Position numbers and translations under genes: made by a program | Assembly: GCF_900454895.1 (NCBI RefSeq) | Contig: NZ_UGTA01000001.1 | Span: 620,001-684,000 of the forward strand | Direction of reading: 5' to 3' | Source: Phocoenobacter uteri | Lineage (GTDB): Bacteria; Pseudomonadota; Gammaproteobacteria; Enterobacterales; Pasteurellaceae | Length of the DNA: 64,000 bases | Part shown: in pieces, positions 28,432-37,700 of the stretch | Numbering within the stretch: the first letter of the stretch is position 1 | Layout: each line of letters opens with the position of its first letter | The notes under the pieces: generated by a model | What the model was told of the DNA's origin: nothing | Database searches by the model: none | What the model saw: the letters and a program-made list of their open reading frames with translations, nothing else

Positions 28432-29108
28432 AATACAAAGGTTTTTTATTAGATATTGATGACACCATTTATGATTATACTTCGGCGAATAACGTTGCCT
28501 TAAATCAGGTTGTACAGTTTTGTAAAGCCGAATTTAATCTTGATGAAAATGTGGTGAGAAACGCCTATATGCAAGCTCGTAAAAAAACGCATTTTATTTT
28601 GCAAGGTACAGGCTCTTCCCATAATCGATTGCTTTATATTCAAAAAATGCTTGAAGATTTGGGTATCAATCCACTGCGTTATGGATTACAAATATATAAT
28701 ATTTACTGGGATACATTCCTAGAAAATATGCAGGTTTTTCCTTTTGTGGACGAATTTTTTGATAAATTTGGGGTGCAGATTTGTTTTGTTACTGATTTAA
28801 CGAGCCATATTCAGTTTAGAAAAATTCAGCAGTTAGGTTTGGCGGATAAAGTTAAATATATGGTAACCAGTGAAGAAACAGGACACGAAAAGCCACACCC
28901 TTTTACGTTTTTACAGGGGTTACAAAAACTCAACTTACCGATAGAGCAAGTTTGTATGATAGGGGATAGCTTTGAGAAAGATATTTTAGGGGCAAGAAAT
29001 ATCGGGCTTGATGCTTTTTGGTTAAACTTAGCAAATAAAAAAAGAGAGTATAACGATAAAGGCATTATCGAAATACTCTCTTTTTCAGATCTTAAAAATT
29101 ATCTTTAA
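28428..29108 (+). CDS. HAD-superfamily hydrolase, YjjG-like nucleotidase
   Basis: The 226-residue subfamily IA HAD phosphatase has motif I LLDIDDTIYD (Asp9, Asp11), motif II FVTDLTS, the lysine in HEKPHPF and motif IV MIGDSFEKDI. The overall pattern is like YjjG, which removes phosphate from dUMP, dTMP and non-canonical nucleotides. It overlaps the AIPR gene by four bases (ATGA), so its translation depends at least partly on that gene. Base composition looks closer to the core genome than the AIPR gene does. Confidence 0.82.
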   Translation: MKYKGFLLDIDDTIYDYTSANNVALNQVVQFCKAEFNLDENVVRNAYMQARKKTHFILQGTGSSHNRLLYIQKMLEDLGINPLRYGLQIYNIYWDTFLENMQVFPFVDEFFDKFGVQICFVTDLTSHIQFRKIQQLGLADKVKYMVTSEETGHEKPHPFTFLQGLQKLNLPIEQVCMIGDSFEKDILGARNIGLDAFWLNLANKKREYNDKGIIEILSFSDLKNYL

Positions 29109-29138
29109 ACTGATACTATTTGGGAATAGAACGGTTTT

Positions 29139-29534
29139 TTATTTACACCATTCTGTTCCCCAATCAGTATGCCCACGACCTTCCCAACATTTCCAGTTGG
29201 TTTTGATTTGTTGAGCAAGCCATTTTTTATCATTATGTTTTGCGATCATCACAATTTTAATCGCTCTTTGAGAATCATCTTCTAGCATATCGTGTATGAG
29301 CGTTATTTCTGTTAATCCGTTACTGATGTCTTTACTTTTTATATCCAGTTTAGGCGAGCCTTCTTCTGTTGGATAATTATAATAAATTTTAATCAGTTGC
29401 TCAGCGGTTTCAATATCGGTTCTTTTCTCAATTTTTTGATTAAATTCAGCAGGATCTTTTGTTTCAAACTTTTCATTCTCTGAACAAGCCGTTAAAAATA
29501 TCGTTAGAAGTAAAAATGTAATCAATTTTTTCAT
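29139..29534 (-). CDS. Predicted lipoprotein of unknown function
   Basis: The 131-residue protein has a lipoprotein signal with lipobox LTAC (Cys17) and an acidic-lysine-rich mature domain. Its C-terminal part KWLAQQIKTNWKCWEGRG, ending TEWCK, carries a cysteine pair that could form a disulfide. It starts three bases after the MBL gene and ends the five-gene run on this strand. I do not recognise the family. Confidence 0.72.
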   Translation of the reverse strand: MKKLITFLLLTIFLTACSENEKFETKDPAEFNQKIEKRTDIETAEQLIKIYYNYPTEEGSPKLDIKSKDISNGLTEITLIHDMLEDDSQRAIKIVMIAKHNDKKWLAQQIKTNWKCWEGRGHTDWGTEWCK

Positions 29535-29537
29535 ATT

Positions 29538-30524
29538 TTATTTTCTCATTCGTTTTCTAATAAAAATAACAACTAACATCAAAATGAGTAAGCCAAATAC
29601 GATATTGATAATAAGCTGATGAGTGATTGAACCACCATAGGTTGGTGTTGCCATTCGCATTCCGTCTTTTTCATAAATAGTTTGAAAGCCGATAGAAGTC
29701 GCAATGGTTTCAGAATTAAGTGATTTATTTTTATAGGCTTTTAGAAAATCTAAGTATTTTGTTAAAGTAGTATAAGATTGCTTTGGAAAGCCGTGAGCTC
29801 CATTAAAAACATAATTATCATTATATGTTGCAACTAACTTTTCAGTTGAATTTACTAATAAATCTGCTTTTGTATCATCGTGTAAATCAACGTAATCTAA
29901 TCGTGGATCGTAGAATAAATCGCCTGTAAAGAGTTGTTTGTATTTTTCATCAAATAAAACGGTAGATTCCGTCGTATGCCCTGTCATATTTAGTACTTGT
30001 ACTTTTCTATCACCTAAATCAATGATTTCATTTGGTTTTATCCATTTTGAAACAGTGACAGTCGGGGGATCGAATAATAAGGTTTCACTTGTAGTGAGCG
30101 TGAGTTTGTTATCTTTGGCTCTTTCTCGTAAATAAGGCAGGTCAATTATCCAAACATTATCTTGCTTTTCAATATTTGCAATATGATCAAGATGAAAATG
30201 TGAATACATTGTAATGACAGGTAAATCCGTCAGTTTTTTAACTACAGGCATAATATCTTTGTTGGCAACTGAACCATAACCTGTATCAAATAATAATGCT
30301 TTGTCTTTACCTAAAAGAAGATAGCTCGTATTATAATACCAATTATTTTTCGGCTCAGAAATTGCATAGGTTTGCTCATCTAATTGACCAACAATATAGT
30401 AGTCATCTACCCACTTTGCCCCTTCCCATAAAGGATAAACAAATTTTTGTTTGTTATCAGAGCAAGATGTGAGTAGAAATATAGAAGTAATAAATATTAC
30501 AATAATTTTTAGTGTGTTTTTCAT
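29538..30524 (-). CDS. MBL-fold metallo-hydrolase, predicted lipoprotein
   Basis: The protein has 328 residues from ATG 30524, where a lipoprotein signal begins (FLLTSC, Cys21). The frame runs back to 30584, but those residues would spoil the signal peptide. The metal site HFHLDH (109-114) is present, followed by MTGHTTES, the aspartate in TGDLFYD and the histidine in NGAHGFP. The C-terminus has a further hydrophobic helix and a basic tail (FIRKRMRK), so the domain is probably anchored at both ends facing the periplasm. Substrate is unknown; relatives cleave lactones, thioesters or persulfides. Confidence 0.82.
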   Translation of the reverse strand: MKNTLKIIVIFITSIFLLTSCSDNKQKFVYPLWEGAKWVDDYYIVGQLDEQTYAISEPKNNWYYNTSYLLLGKDKALLFDTGYGSVANKDIMPVVKKLTDLPVITMYSHFHLDHIANIEKQDNVWIIDLPYLRERAKDNKLTLTTSETLLFDPPTVTVSKWIKPNEIIDLGDRKVQVLNMTGHTTESTVLFDEKYKQLFTGDLFYDPRLDYVDLHDDTKADLLVNSTEKLVATYNDNYVFNGAHGFPKQSYTTLTKYLDFLKAYKNKSLNSETIATSIGFQTIYEKDGMRMATPTYGGSITHQLIINIVFGLLILMLVVIFIRKRMRK

Positions 30525-30592
30525 TGTCTTTTGTTTTGGATTAACGCTTAGTTGATTATAAGTTATTTTGAGCTGAATATCCAAAATACAGA

Positions 30593-31660
30593 CTATTTTA
30601 TCTTCTCAAAATCATTCACTGTCGGCTCAATCAATCGCTCTTGATTTGCGTTATGGCGATATTGTGACAGAGCTTTATAGATTTCAATCCTTGCTCGGTT
30701 TAGTCCCCCCAATGGTTTGTGTGCTTTGATAGAATTTGCTGGTGAAAAAGAAAGTTGTTCAGCAAGTGCAAAGCGTTCAGGCGTATTCATCGTTTGTTGT
30801 GGAATGGTTAAGGTTGCCACTTTGATGAATGGACTTTGCCACACAATACTTGCATCTTCTATCGGTGTTTGTTTCTCATCACTAAATTTTTGCACATAAA
30901 AATCAAAACTCGCACTCTCCTTTGCTAAATGATTTGCCATATTATCCGTTAAATAGCTGTCGGTTAGGGAAGTTGGCAATTTACTTTTCATTGTTGAAGT
31001 CGGCACAAGTTTATATTTAACCTGTGTGTTACCAAATTGATAAGGTGTGGTACTCCAATAAGTAATATCTAATGGGCTTGTATGATTTTTTACGCCATCG
31101 GCTAACGCTTTTAAAATCCCTAAATTTCCTGTTAGAGCAAATTTTAAGGCTAAGGCTGTGCCGTGCCATTCAATTGAGTAATAGACCGCATCTCTAAATA
31201 ATTCAACGGTTCCCAATGGCATTGTTTCATTCGACATCAATAGAAAATCTTGGGTATGCTGTTCTGTGGCAAAGCGTTCGCCATTCACACCAAGTAATTT
31301 TATCGCAAAGCCACGAAAGTCTGGTTCTTTGTCTGATTCTATACTACCACTGGCATTCGATATTCTAATCAAACTGTTATAGGTTTTTCCTGCTTGAAAC
31401 ACATCGGTTTGTAATTCAACAGGTAGGTTATCAAGCACTTTAAATTCAGCTTTTAATAAGCCTAAGGTTTTTGGGTGAGCGTCTCGTTTGATATTACCTT
31501 TTTGATAATCTTGTGCCATTTTGTTTTTTAAAATGGTAGTCATCTCGGTAATCATTGTTTGTTCTGAGCCTTTATTACTTGTGGTGTAGATAAATGCGTA
31601 AGCAGATAACAACACCATAAAAATAATGGTAATAAGGCAGATAGAGATTTTTTTTAACAT
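30593..31660 (-). CDS. Catalase-family haem protein, membrane anchored
   Basis: The 355-residue protein has one N-terminal hydrophobic helix (about 5-25) as signal or anchor. RDAHPKTLGLLKAEF supplies the distal histidine region of catalase-like proteins. RISNASG and PDFRGFAIKL match the catalase core, and ARIEIYKALSQYRHNAN near the C-terminus fits the proximal haem tyrosine region of the SrpA-like small catalase family. It is shorter than true catalases and exported. Peroxide or organic peroxide removal at the envelope is inferred. Confidence 0.82.
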   Translation of the reverse strand: MLKKISICLITIIFMVLLSAYAFIYTTSNKGSEQTMITEMTTILKNKMAQDYQKGNIKRDAHPKTLGLLKAEFKVLDNLPVELQTDVFQAGKTYNSLIRISNASGSIESDKEPDFRGFAIKLLGVNGERFATEQHTQDFLLMSNETMPLGTVELFRDAVYYSIEWHGTALALKFALTGNLGILKALADGVKNHTSPLDITYWSTTPYQFGNTQVKYKLVPTSTMKSKLPTSLTDSYLTDNMANHLAKESASFDFYVQKFSDEKQTPIEDASIVWQSPFIKVATLTIPQQTMNTPERFALAEQLSFSPANSIKAHKPLGGLNRARIEIYKALSQYRHNANQERLIEPTVNDFEKIK

Positions 31661-31700
31661 ATTTGTGTTCCTGATGTAAAGCGGAGCGGGGGAATTAGTT

Positions 31701-31724
31701 GGGGCTATAATTTATATTAGCCCC
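31701..31724 (-). promoter_or_regulatory. Intergenic hairpin between membrane gene and catalase-like gene
   Basis: GGGGCTA (31701-31707) pairs with TAGCCCC (31718-31724) around a 10-base loop, without a strong T tract on the minus strand. It may cut or weaken the transcript inside the operon. Confidence 0.4.
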
Positions 31725-31734
31725 TATTCTAATA

Positions 31735-32346
31735 TTACTTATTTTTTATCTTTCTAGAAGCTACAAATAAAAATAGCAATCCAATAATTTGAATAATAAC
31801 GTGATGAGTATTGATTCTTGCACCTAAACCAAATATACCACCATCAGAATTGTATTTAATTAACACCTCTGATAACTGTGCAAATATAGCAAAACTATGT
31901 AACCATAAAGCTGTTTTTGCATTATCTTTTGTAAAGAAAATCGAACAATAACTTAATAGAGAATATGCTAATACCCAAGCACCGCAAATTTGAGTTAATT
32001 GTAACCCAACTCGATCGTTATTATTCCCAAGTATTGAGGTAAATCCTGTGGAACTATGCAGTAATTCTTCGGTATTAAAAATTAGCATCAAGCCAAAGAC
32101 AAAACACGCCCAAGCGTGATAGGCAATAATGGCACTTGATTCTGAGCTTATTGTACCTTTGGCAAAAATTTTATGACCAAAAGTGTAAAATAACATCGCT
32201 TGTATCATTCCCAATAGGTAAATACCAATCAAGAACCAAGGGATTTGCCCAGTGTTGGCGATAAGCTGACTAAACATTGCATAGATCAATGCTAGGGTAA
32301 AAATAGATCCACCGATTAAAAAATGCGATTTTTTTATGGTATTCAT
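31735..32346 (-). CDS. Integral membrane protein of unknown function
   Basis: This 203-residue protein has about six hydrophobic segments, charged C-terminus SRKIKNK, and motifs YHAWACFVFGL and ARINTHHVIIQIIG with several histidines within or near the membrane that could bind haem or metal. It starts four bases after the hchA stop, with TGGAGA as ribosome site. The family is not recognised. Confidence 0.72.
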   Translation of the reverse strand: MNTIKKSHFLIGGSIFTLALIYAMFSQLIANTGQIPWFLIGIYLLGMIQAMLFYTFGHKIFAKGTISSESSAIIAYHAWACFVFGLMLIFNTEELLHSSTGFTSILGNNNDRVGLQLTQICGAWVLAYSLLSYCSIFFTKDNAKTALWLHSFAIFAQLSEVLIKYNSDGGIFGLGARINTHHVIIQIIGLLFLFVASRKIKNK

Positions 32347-32350
32347 ACAA

Positions 32351-33211
32351 TTATTTCTCCACTGATTTTAATAGTTCTTCCGCACATAATTTACCAAAAT
32401 TATTCGCGGCTTGTGGGCTTGCCCCTGTAATCAATTTTCTATCAATATAACACGTTTTATCGGCTTTTTTATTGACAAAAGTAATACCTAAATTTTCTAA
32501 TTTTTCGCCAAATTTCCAAGTTAAATGCCCTGGCATATAGCCAATCATCGGTGTTTGTTTATCTACGCTATCAGGGAAAGCTGCCATTTTATAGCCTTTG
32601 TAAATAAACTCTTTATCATTGTCTAAATTCGCTGCCAATAAAACCGCAGGGGCGTGACAAATCGCCATCATATACAAGTCTTTTTTATGTGACCAATGAA
32701 TTAACTGACTCACATTTTTATCTTCTGGTAAGCCAAGCATCGCACCGTGTCCACCTGGTATAAAAATTGCCATATAGTCATCACTGTCATTCATTGTGTT
32801 TTGCACAAAATCAGCTAGGCTTTTCGGATTTTCAAATTGTGATTGATACGCTGAATAGATTTTTTGTACATTTTCATCTTTTTGTGGCATTGCCCACATT
32901 TCTATTTTCACTGATTCGCCTGTTGGTGTATAAATATCAACATCAAAACCTGCATTTTTAAGATGTAACATCGGTAGTAGCATTTCGACAGGGTGATTTC
33001 CTGTTGAAAATTTTGTGCCGTTAGCCATTGTCATATTTTGTTCTTCGGTACAAAGCATTAAGATTTTTTTCGTGCCTTGATAGGTATTTTGATAAATTGT
33101 ACCGTCAAAATCAGTTTGGTCTGATGTGGCTAATTTTAATGCGAGCTTTGATGGAATAAATGTACCATCTTTGGTGGGTTGTGGGGCAAGTCCAAGGAGT
33201 TTTTTAAACAT
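32351..33211 (-). CDS. hchA: Hsp31-type glyoxalase III / protein deglycase HchA
   Basis: HchA converts methylglyoxal to lactate and acts as a holding chaperone. From ATG 33211 (after AGGAAACTCTT) it has 287 residues, near E. coli HchA (283). The nucleophile elbow AICHAPAVLL and the GGHGAMLGLP block of the DJ-1/PfpI fold are present, with FKADT-like linker regions typical of the long Hsp31 form. The frame is open upstream to 33412, but that overlaps the divergent regulator. It is the first gene of the stress run controlled from the marR interval. Confidence 0.9.
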   Translation of the reverse strand: MFKKLLGLAPQPTKDGTFIPSKLALKLATSDQTDFDGTIYQNTYQGTKKILMLCTEEQNMTMANGTKFSTGNHPVEMLLPMLHLKNAGFDVDIYTPTGESVKIEMWAMPQKDENVQKIYSAYQSQFENPKSLADFVQNTMNDSDDYMAIFIPGGHGAMLGLPEDKNVSQLIHWSHKKDLYMMAICHAPAVLLAANLDNDKEFIYKGYKMAAFPDSVDKQTPMIGYMPGHLTWKFGEKLENLGITFVNKKADKTCYIDRKLITGASPQAANNFGKLCAEELLKSVEK

Positions 33212-33234
33212 AAGAGTTTCCTTTTTAAATTTAT

Positions 33235-33251
33235 TTTGTATGTAAAGTATT
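33235..33251. promoter_or_regulatory. Palindromic operator copy 1 (OhrR/MarR-like site)
   Basis: TTTGTATGTAAAGTATT lies 24 bases before the hchA start. It is repeated at 33281-33297 with one base changed. Each copy centres on an imperfect (A/C)TTTG-N4-(T/C)AAAGT inverted repeat. Likely bound by the adjacent MarR-family protein. Confidence 0.6.
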
Positions 33252-33280
33252 ATAAAGATTAAAATTTTATTTGCAATAAC

Positions 33281-33297
33281 TTTGTATGCAAAGTATT
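33281..33297. promoter_or_regulatory. Palindromic operator copy 2 (OhrR/MarR-like site)
   Basis: TTTGTATGCAAAGTATT; with the two bases before it the core ACTTTG-TATG-CAAAGT (33279-33294) is a perfect inverted repeat. It is 46 bases from copy 1 and 49 bases before the regulator's start, so it can control both directions. Confidence 0.65.
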
Positions 33298-33345
33298 TTC
33301 TGTTATACTTTTTAGCAGTAAATCTAATAAGAGAAAATAAGACTA

Positions 33346-33780
33346 ATGACAATAGATAACCACCAATTATCCAATCAGCTTTGCCATCGTTTTTATGTGA
33401 TTTCAAACGCAATTACACGGCGTTATAGAGCATCACTTGAAAAGGTGAATTTAACCTATCCGCAATATGTAGCAATGATGGCTTTGTGGGAAGAGGATAA
33501 TATTAGTGTTGGCGAGTTACATAAAAAAACCTTAATTGACAATGGTTGCTTAACATTAATGTTAAAAAAAATGTGTGATAAAAATTTAATTACCCTCGTT
33601 GTGAGTGAGACAGACAAGCGAATGAAAAGAGTAAAACTCACAGAGAAAGGGGCTAAATTAAAAGAAATTGTACAAAAAGAGCGGGAAAAAGCACAACAAG
33701 AGCAAAATAAATTACTCACAGAAGATGAATTTCAACAGCTTGTATTTTTATTAGATAAATTTAAGTCTGGCTTGATTTGA
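33346..33780 (+). CDS. MarR/OhrR-family transcriptional regulator
   Basis: This 144-residue winged-helix protein resembles the one-cysteine peroxide sensor OhrR. QLCHRFY puts Cys13 where B. subtilis OhrR has its reactive Cys15, and LNLTYPQY-like VNLTYPQYVAMMALWEE and TLIDNGCLTLMLKKM match the DNA-binding part. Cys68 is an extra cysteine. It faces hchA across two palindromic boxes and is followed by a glutathione transferase, so it probably represses both units and is released by hydroperoxides or electrophiles. Confidence 0.88.
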   Translation: MTIDNHQLSNQLCHRFYVISNAITRRYRASLEKVNLTYPQYVAMMALWEEDNISVGELHKKTLIDNGCLTLMLKKMCDKNLITLVVSETDKRMKRVKLTEKGAKLKEIVQKEREKAQQEQNKLLTEDEFQQLVFLLDKFKSGLI

Positions 33781-33831
33781 TAGTAAAGTACAAAGATAAC
33801 AGAATGATTAACAACAAAAAGAGGCTTTAAA

Positions 33832-34497
33832 ATGATTACATTACACCATCTAGAAAATTCACAATCTTTTCGCATTATTTGGTTGCTTGAAGAATTGAAC
33901 GTACCTTATGAACTGAAAGTGTACGCACGTGATAAAAAAACGATGTTAGCACCAGAGGAATACAAAGCATTACACCCAGCAGGCACAGCCCCAATTATTA
34001 CAGATGGCGATGTTGTATTAGCAGAAACCAATGCGATCGTGGATTATATTTTAGATAAATATAGCGAAGAAGGGCAAAGATTACGTCCTGCACAAGGCGA
34101 TAAAAATCGTGTGCCTTATTTATACTGGTTCCACGCAGGGCAGGGAAGTTTAATGCCAATGTTATTGATGGTGTTTATTTTTAATTCAATGACAGAAAAA
34201 ACACCTTTCTTAATGCGTCCGTTGATTAGACGTGTTACCCAAACGGCAGCAACCTTCTTTCCAATGCCACGTATCAAAAAACTACTTGGTTATATGAATG
34301 ATCAGTTAGAAGAAAATCAATTTTTAGCAGGCAATGAGCTTACTGCTGCGGATATTGTAACAAGTTTTGATTTAATGACGATTGGACGTATTAAACTGTT
34401 TAATTTCCAAAGAGATTACCCGAATATCGCTACTTATTTAGAGCGTGTTGAAGCGATAGAATCATACAAGAAAGCATTAGCAAAAAGTGAGAAATAA
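33832..34497 (+). CDS. Glutathione S-transferase family protein
   Basis: The 221-residue protein has an N-terminal thioredoxin-like domain (MITLHHLENSQSFRIIWLLEE, with HPAGTAPIITDGD and ETNAI for glutathione binding) and an all-helical C-terminal domain containing AADIVTSFDLM. It acts in the cytoplasm, joining glutathione to electrophiles. It begins 51 bases after the regulator's stop and ends in a strong terminator. Confidence 0.9.
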   Translation: MITLHHLENSQSFRIIWLLEELNVPYELKVYARDKKTMLAPEEYKALHPAGTAPIITDGDVVLAETNAIVDYILDKYSEEGQRLRPAQGDKNRVPYLYWFHAGQGSLMPMLLMVFIFNSMTEKTPFLMRPLIRRVTQTAATFFPMPRIKKLLGYMNDQLEENQFLAGNELTAADIVTSFDLMTIGRIKLFNFQRDYPNIATYLERVEAIESYKKALAKSEK

Positions 34498-34515
34498 GCT
34501 TCATCGTTAATAGGG

Positions 34516-34565
34516 AAGCATAGTAAACATTTATTATATTTCGTGTTTACTATGCTTTATTTTTA
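34516..34565 (+). terminator. Terminator after glutathione transferase gene
   Basis: The 14-bp perfect stem AAGCATAGTAAACA / TGTTTACTATGCTT (34516-34529 with 34544-34557) is followed by TATTTTT. Confidence 0.92.
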
Positions 34566-34600
34566 AACAAAAATGAATAAAATCTCCATATTTTAAAATT

Positions 34601-34626
34601 AAATTTGTGATTTACTCCACAAATTT
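34601..34626. promoter_or_regulatory. Inverted repeat upstream of sialidase, CRP-like
   Basis: AAATTTGTG (34601-34609) and CACAAATTT (34618-34626) form a perfect 9-bp inverted repeat around eight bases. Inside is TGTGA-N6-CCACA (34606-34621), one base from a CRP consensus. It lies 77 bases before the sialidase start. CRP or a dedicated regulator could bind here. Confidence 0.5.
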
Positions 34627-34702
34627 GTATTTTCCCTCTTGATTAAAAAATAAGATAAATGTTCAATGATGAGGTTTTTTAACTCAGTTGGAGAATGTTC
34701 TT

Positions 34703-37700
34703 ATGTCAAAACAGCATAAAAAAATGAACTACAAAGGAAATCGTAGTGTTTTAAGTTTAGCTATCAGCACAGCCTTACTATCTGCGACCATTTCAATACC
34801 CTCTTTTGCTCAAATTCAAGATGAGCAATTTCAAGCATTTGGTATTGAACGTTTTGATAGTCAAAAATTATTTCATCAATCTTTAACGGAACAAGGTTCA
34901 GATAATGTGCCTATTTGGCGTATTCCTTCCTTATTGCGAACTCAAAATGGCACGTTAATTGCTGCTGCGGATAAGCGTTTCCAACATCGGGGGGATTGGG
35001 GAGATATTGATACTGCAATTCGTCTTTCAAATGATGAGGGTAAAACATGGTCAAATATCAAAACAATTTTAGATTTACCAACCGCAAATGAAGGTCGATC
35101 ACCGCTTGCACCAAACAATCCAGTGACGTGGAATGCTTGGGGAAATCGTGATCATAATGGTTGTGGTGGATACTGTAATAGTGCTTTTTTGATTGATCCA
35201 GTGATGTTGCAAGACAAAAATAATGGACGTGTTTTCTTAGCTGTAGATATGTTTTCAGATGGTGCGGGATTTTTTGGTATTAAAGAATCCGGTGCTGGTA
35301 CGATAACAACAGCAGGTAAAACTTATCCGTTATTACGTCATACAAATGAAGAGGGTATAGATGAACGTTGGACATTGAGAGAAAATGGAGATGTTTATAA
35401 TGAAAAAGGCGAAAAAACATCTTATAACGTGGTCGTAAAAGGCAATCCTGATATTGCATTTAAAGATTTAGGTGACATCACTGATACCACAAGCGGTCAA
35501 AAAATAGGGAATATTTACTTATCTCAAAGCAATCCCCCAATTTTAGCGGTAAATACAGCAAATATTTGGTTGATGCATTCTGATGATGAGGGGAAAAGTT
35601 GGTCTAGCCCTGTGAATATTTCAAGCCAAGTGAAAAAAGATTGGATGAGATTCTTTGGTGTTGGTCCAGGTGTTGGTATTCAAACTAAAAATGGTAATTT
35701 GTTAATACCTATTTATTATACGAATCAACACGGCAAACAATCTACGGCAGTGATTATATCCGAAGATGGCGGACAAAATTGGGTGTTGAGTGAATCCCCG
35801 AACGATCATCGCTGGAATGATAAATCATCAATGACATTAAATAGTGGAAATCGAGGTTTTGAACTCACAGAATCACAAATGGTGGAGCTAGACAGTGGTG
35901 ATATTAAGCTATTTATGCGTAATTCTTCTGGAAAAACAATGATGGCAACGAGTAAAGACGGTGGTTATACATGGTCAGCACCTCAGCAAACACCAATCGA
36001 TCACGGTTATTCCCAACTTTCTATTATTAAATATTCTAAAAAAATCAATGGAAAAGAGATCTTAATTTATTCAGGGCAGTCTATTTCAGGGAGTGGCGGT
36101 GATCCATTACGTCGTGATGGTAAGTTGCTTATTGGTGAAGTGCAGCCAGATGGCGAAATTGTATGGAAACCAGCAACATTATCAAAAAATATTGATAGCG
36201 GAGAAGAGGGAAAATCTCAAAATAATGCAGGTTATAAAAATGGATTTGTGTATAGTTCATTGGCAGAGCTAGGAAACGGTAATATTGGTTTAGCTTATGA
36301 GCCAACGGTGGACTATACAACAATTAAATATCAACAAATTGATTTGGGCGATCTTTTCTTTAAAGAGGGAAAAATTTTTGCAGATCAACGCCAACAAGCT
36401 CGCCACTTTACTTTTAATGGTGCAGAGAACCTTGAAAAAATAGGCGATGGTACGGCGATAAAATCAGGTATTGGACAAGCACAAGGAGGAATAACGGTTT
36501 CAGAAGGGACATTAGTATTAGATCAAAAAGCAAATGATCAAGGAGAAAGTAAAGCCTTTACTACGGTGCAGTTGCAGAATAATGCTGTATTAGAAATAAA
36601 AGGTGTACAAAATATTGATAACTTGGAGATTAAGGTCGATTCAGATCCTATGCTTAAATTTACCCTAGATAATAATTCACCAACTATGTTGAACGTGAAT
36701 GGTGATGCAAAACTTGTTGGCGAAAAATTAGAGCTAGCACCACCTGAACGGGATTTGATTGTGCCAGCACCAAAACCGTTATATGGAAAAGAGTTGATTT
36801 CCCGATATGCACTTATGTACCCTGATGATGATTGGGTTAAATCACAAATGGCAGCTTGGGAAGCCTATGATCTTGCTTATGAGAAAGCACTATCCGATAA
36901 AATAGCAGAGCAAGACAAACAAAAACAGGCTTTTGAAAAAGAGCAACAAACTAAATTAGCTAAGGCGGATAATCAGGTAAAAGTGAGTGTTGCAGTAAAA
37001 GGGAAACTAGCTCGTGAGGGGCTTAAATTATTCAGCATCAAAGGGACAAATTCACTTAATTTTAAACTAGTAAATAATATTGAAAGTGGTTTATTGATGT
37101 ATGAATTAGGAAAAAAATTGCCTCAAACACAGTCAAGAGGCGTAGATAAACCTGCGGATATTGTGTTGCAACCGGCAATGGAAACCTTATCGAATGGAGC
37201 AAAACGCTTGAAAGTATCTGCTGATTTCGGGGCTTTTGCTACATCGCCTATTGCAATGCTGAATGAAACGGATTGGCTTAATGGCAGTTTCTTATCGGAG
37301 GTTAATGCATCAAAATCTCAAAGAATATTCGCAAAATATCTTTTAAATAATACCCATTATCGTACTGATTTAAGTTTTGCTAAACAAGGAGAAAACTATG
37401 ATTCGAGTAGCAGAGGCTTAATGATTGGCGGCGTTTTGGCAACAGATATTGGACGTTTTGGTATTGCGATGAGCAAAACGAAAATGACCGTTTCTCCAAG
37501 AGAGAAAGAGGCAATCTTAAATAGCTTTGGAATGAATATAAATTTTGCCAAAAATATCAACCAGTTTGCTTTTGATATAGACGCGGGACAGCATTGGTAT
37601 AAAGGAGATATTCAAAACAGTGCAACTTTCAAAGGAAAAACAACCAGCTTAGGGACAAGCATAGGCTATAATTTGTTACAAGACGATACCTTTAATGTTA

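Noticed and set aside
29109..29165. Imperfect inverted repeat GGGAATAGAACGG / CCATTCTGTTCCC as a terminator after the HAD gene
   Set aside because: It has two mismatches or wobbles, runs into the end of the lipoprotein gene and lacks a T tract after the right arm.
33212..33412. N-terminal extension of hchA (67 residues)
   Set aside because: It overlaps the divergent regulator and its operators; the ATG at 33211 has a good ribosome site and the family length.
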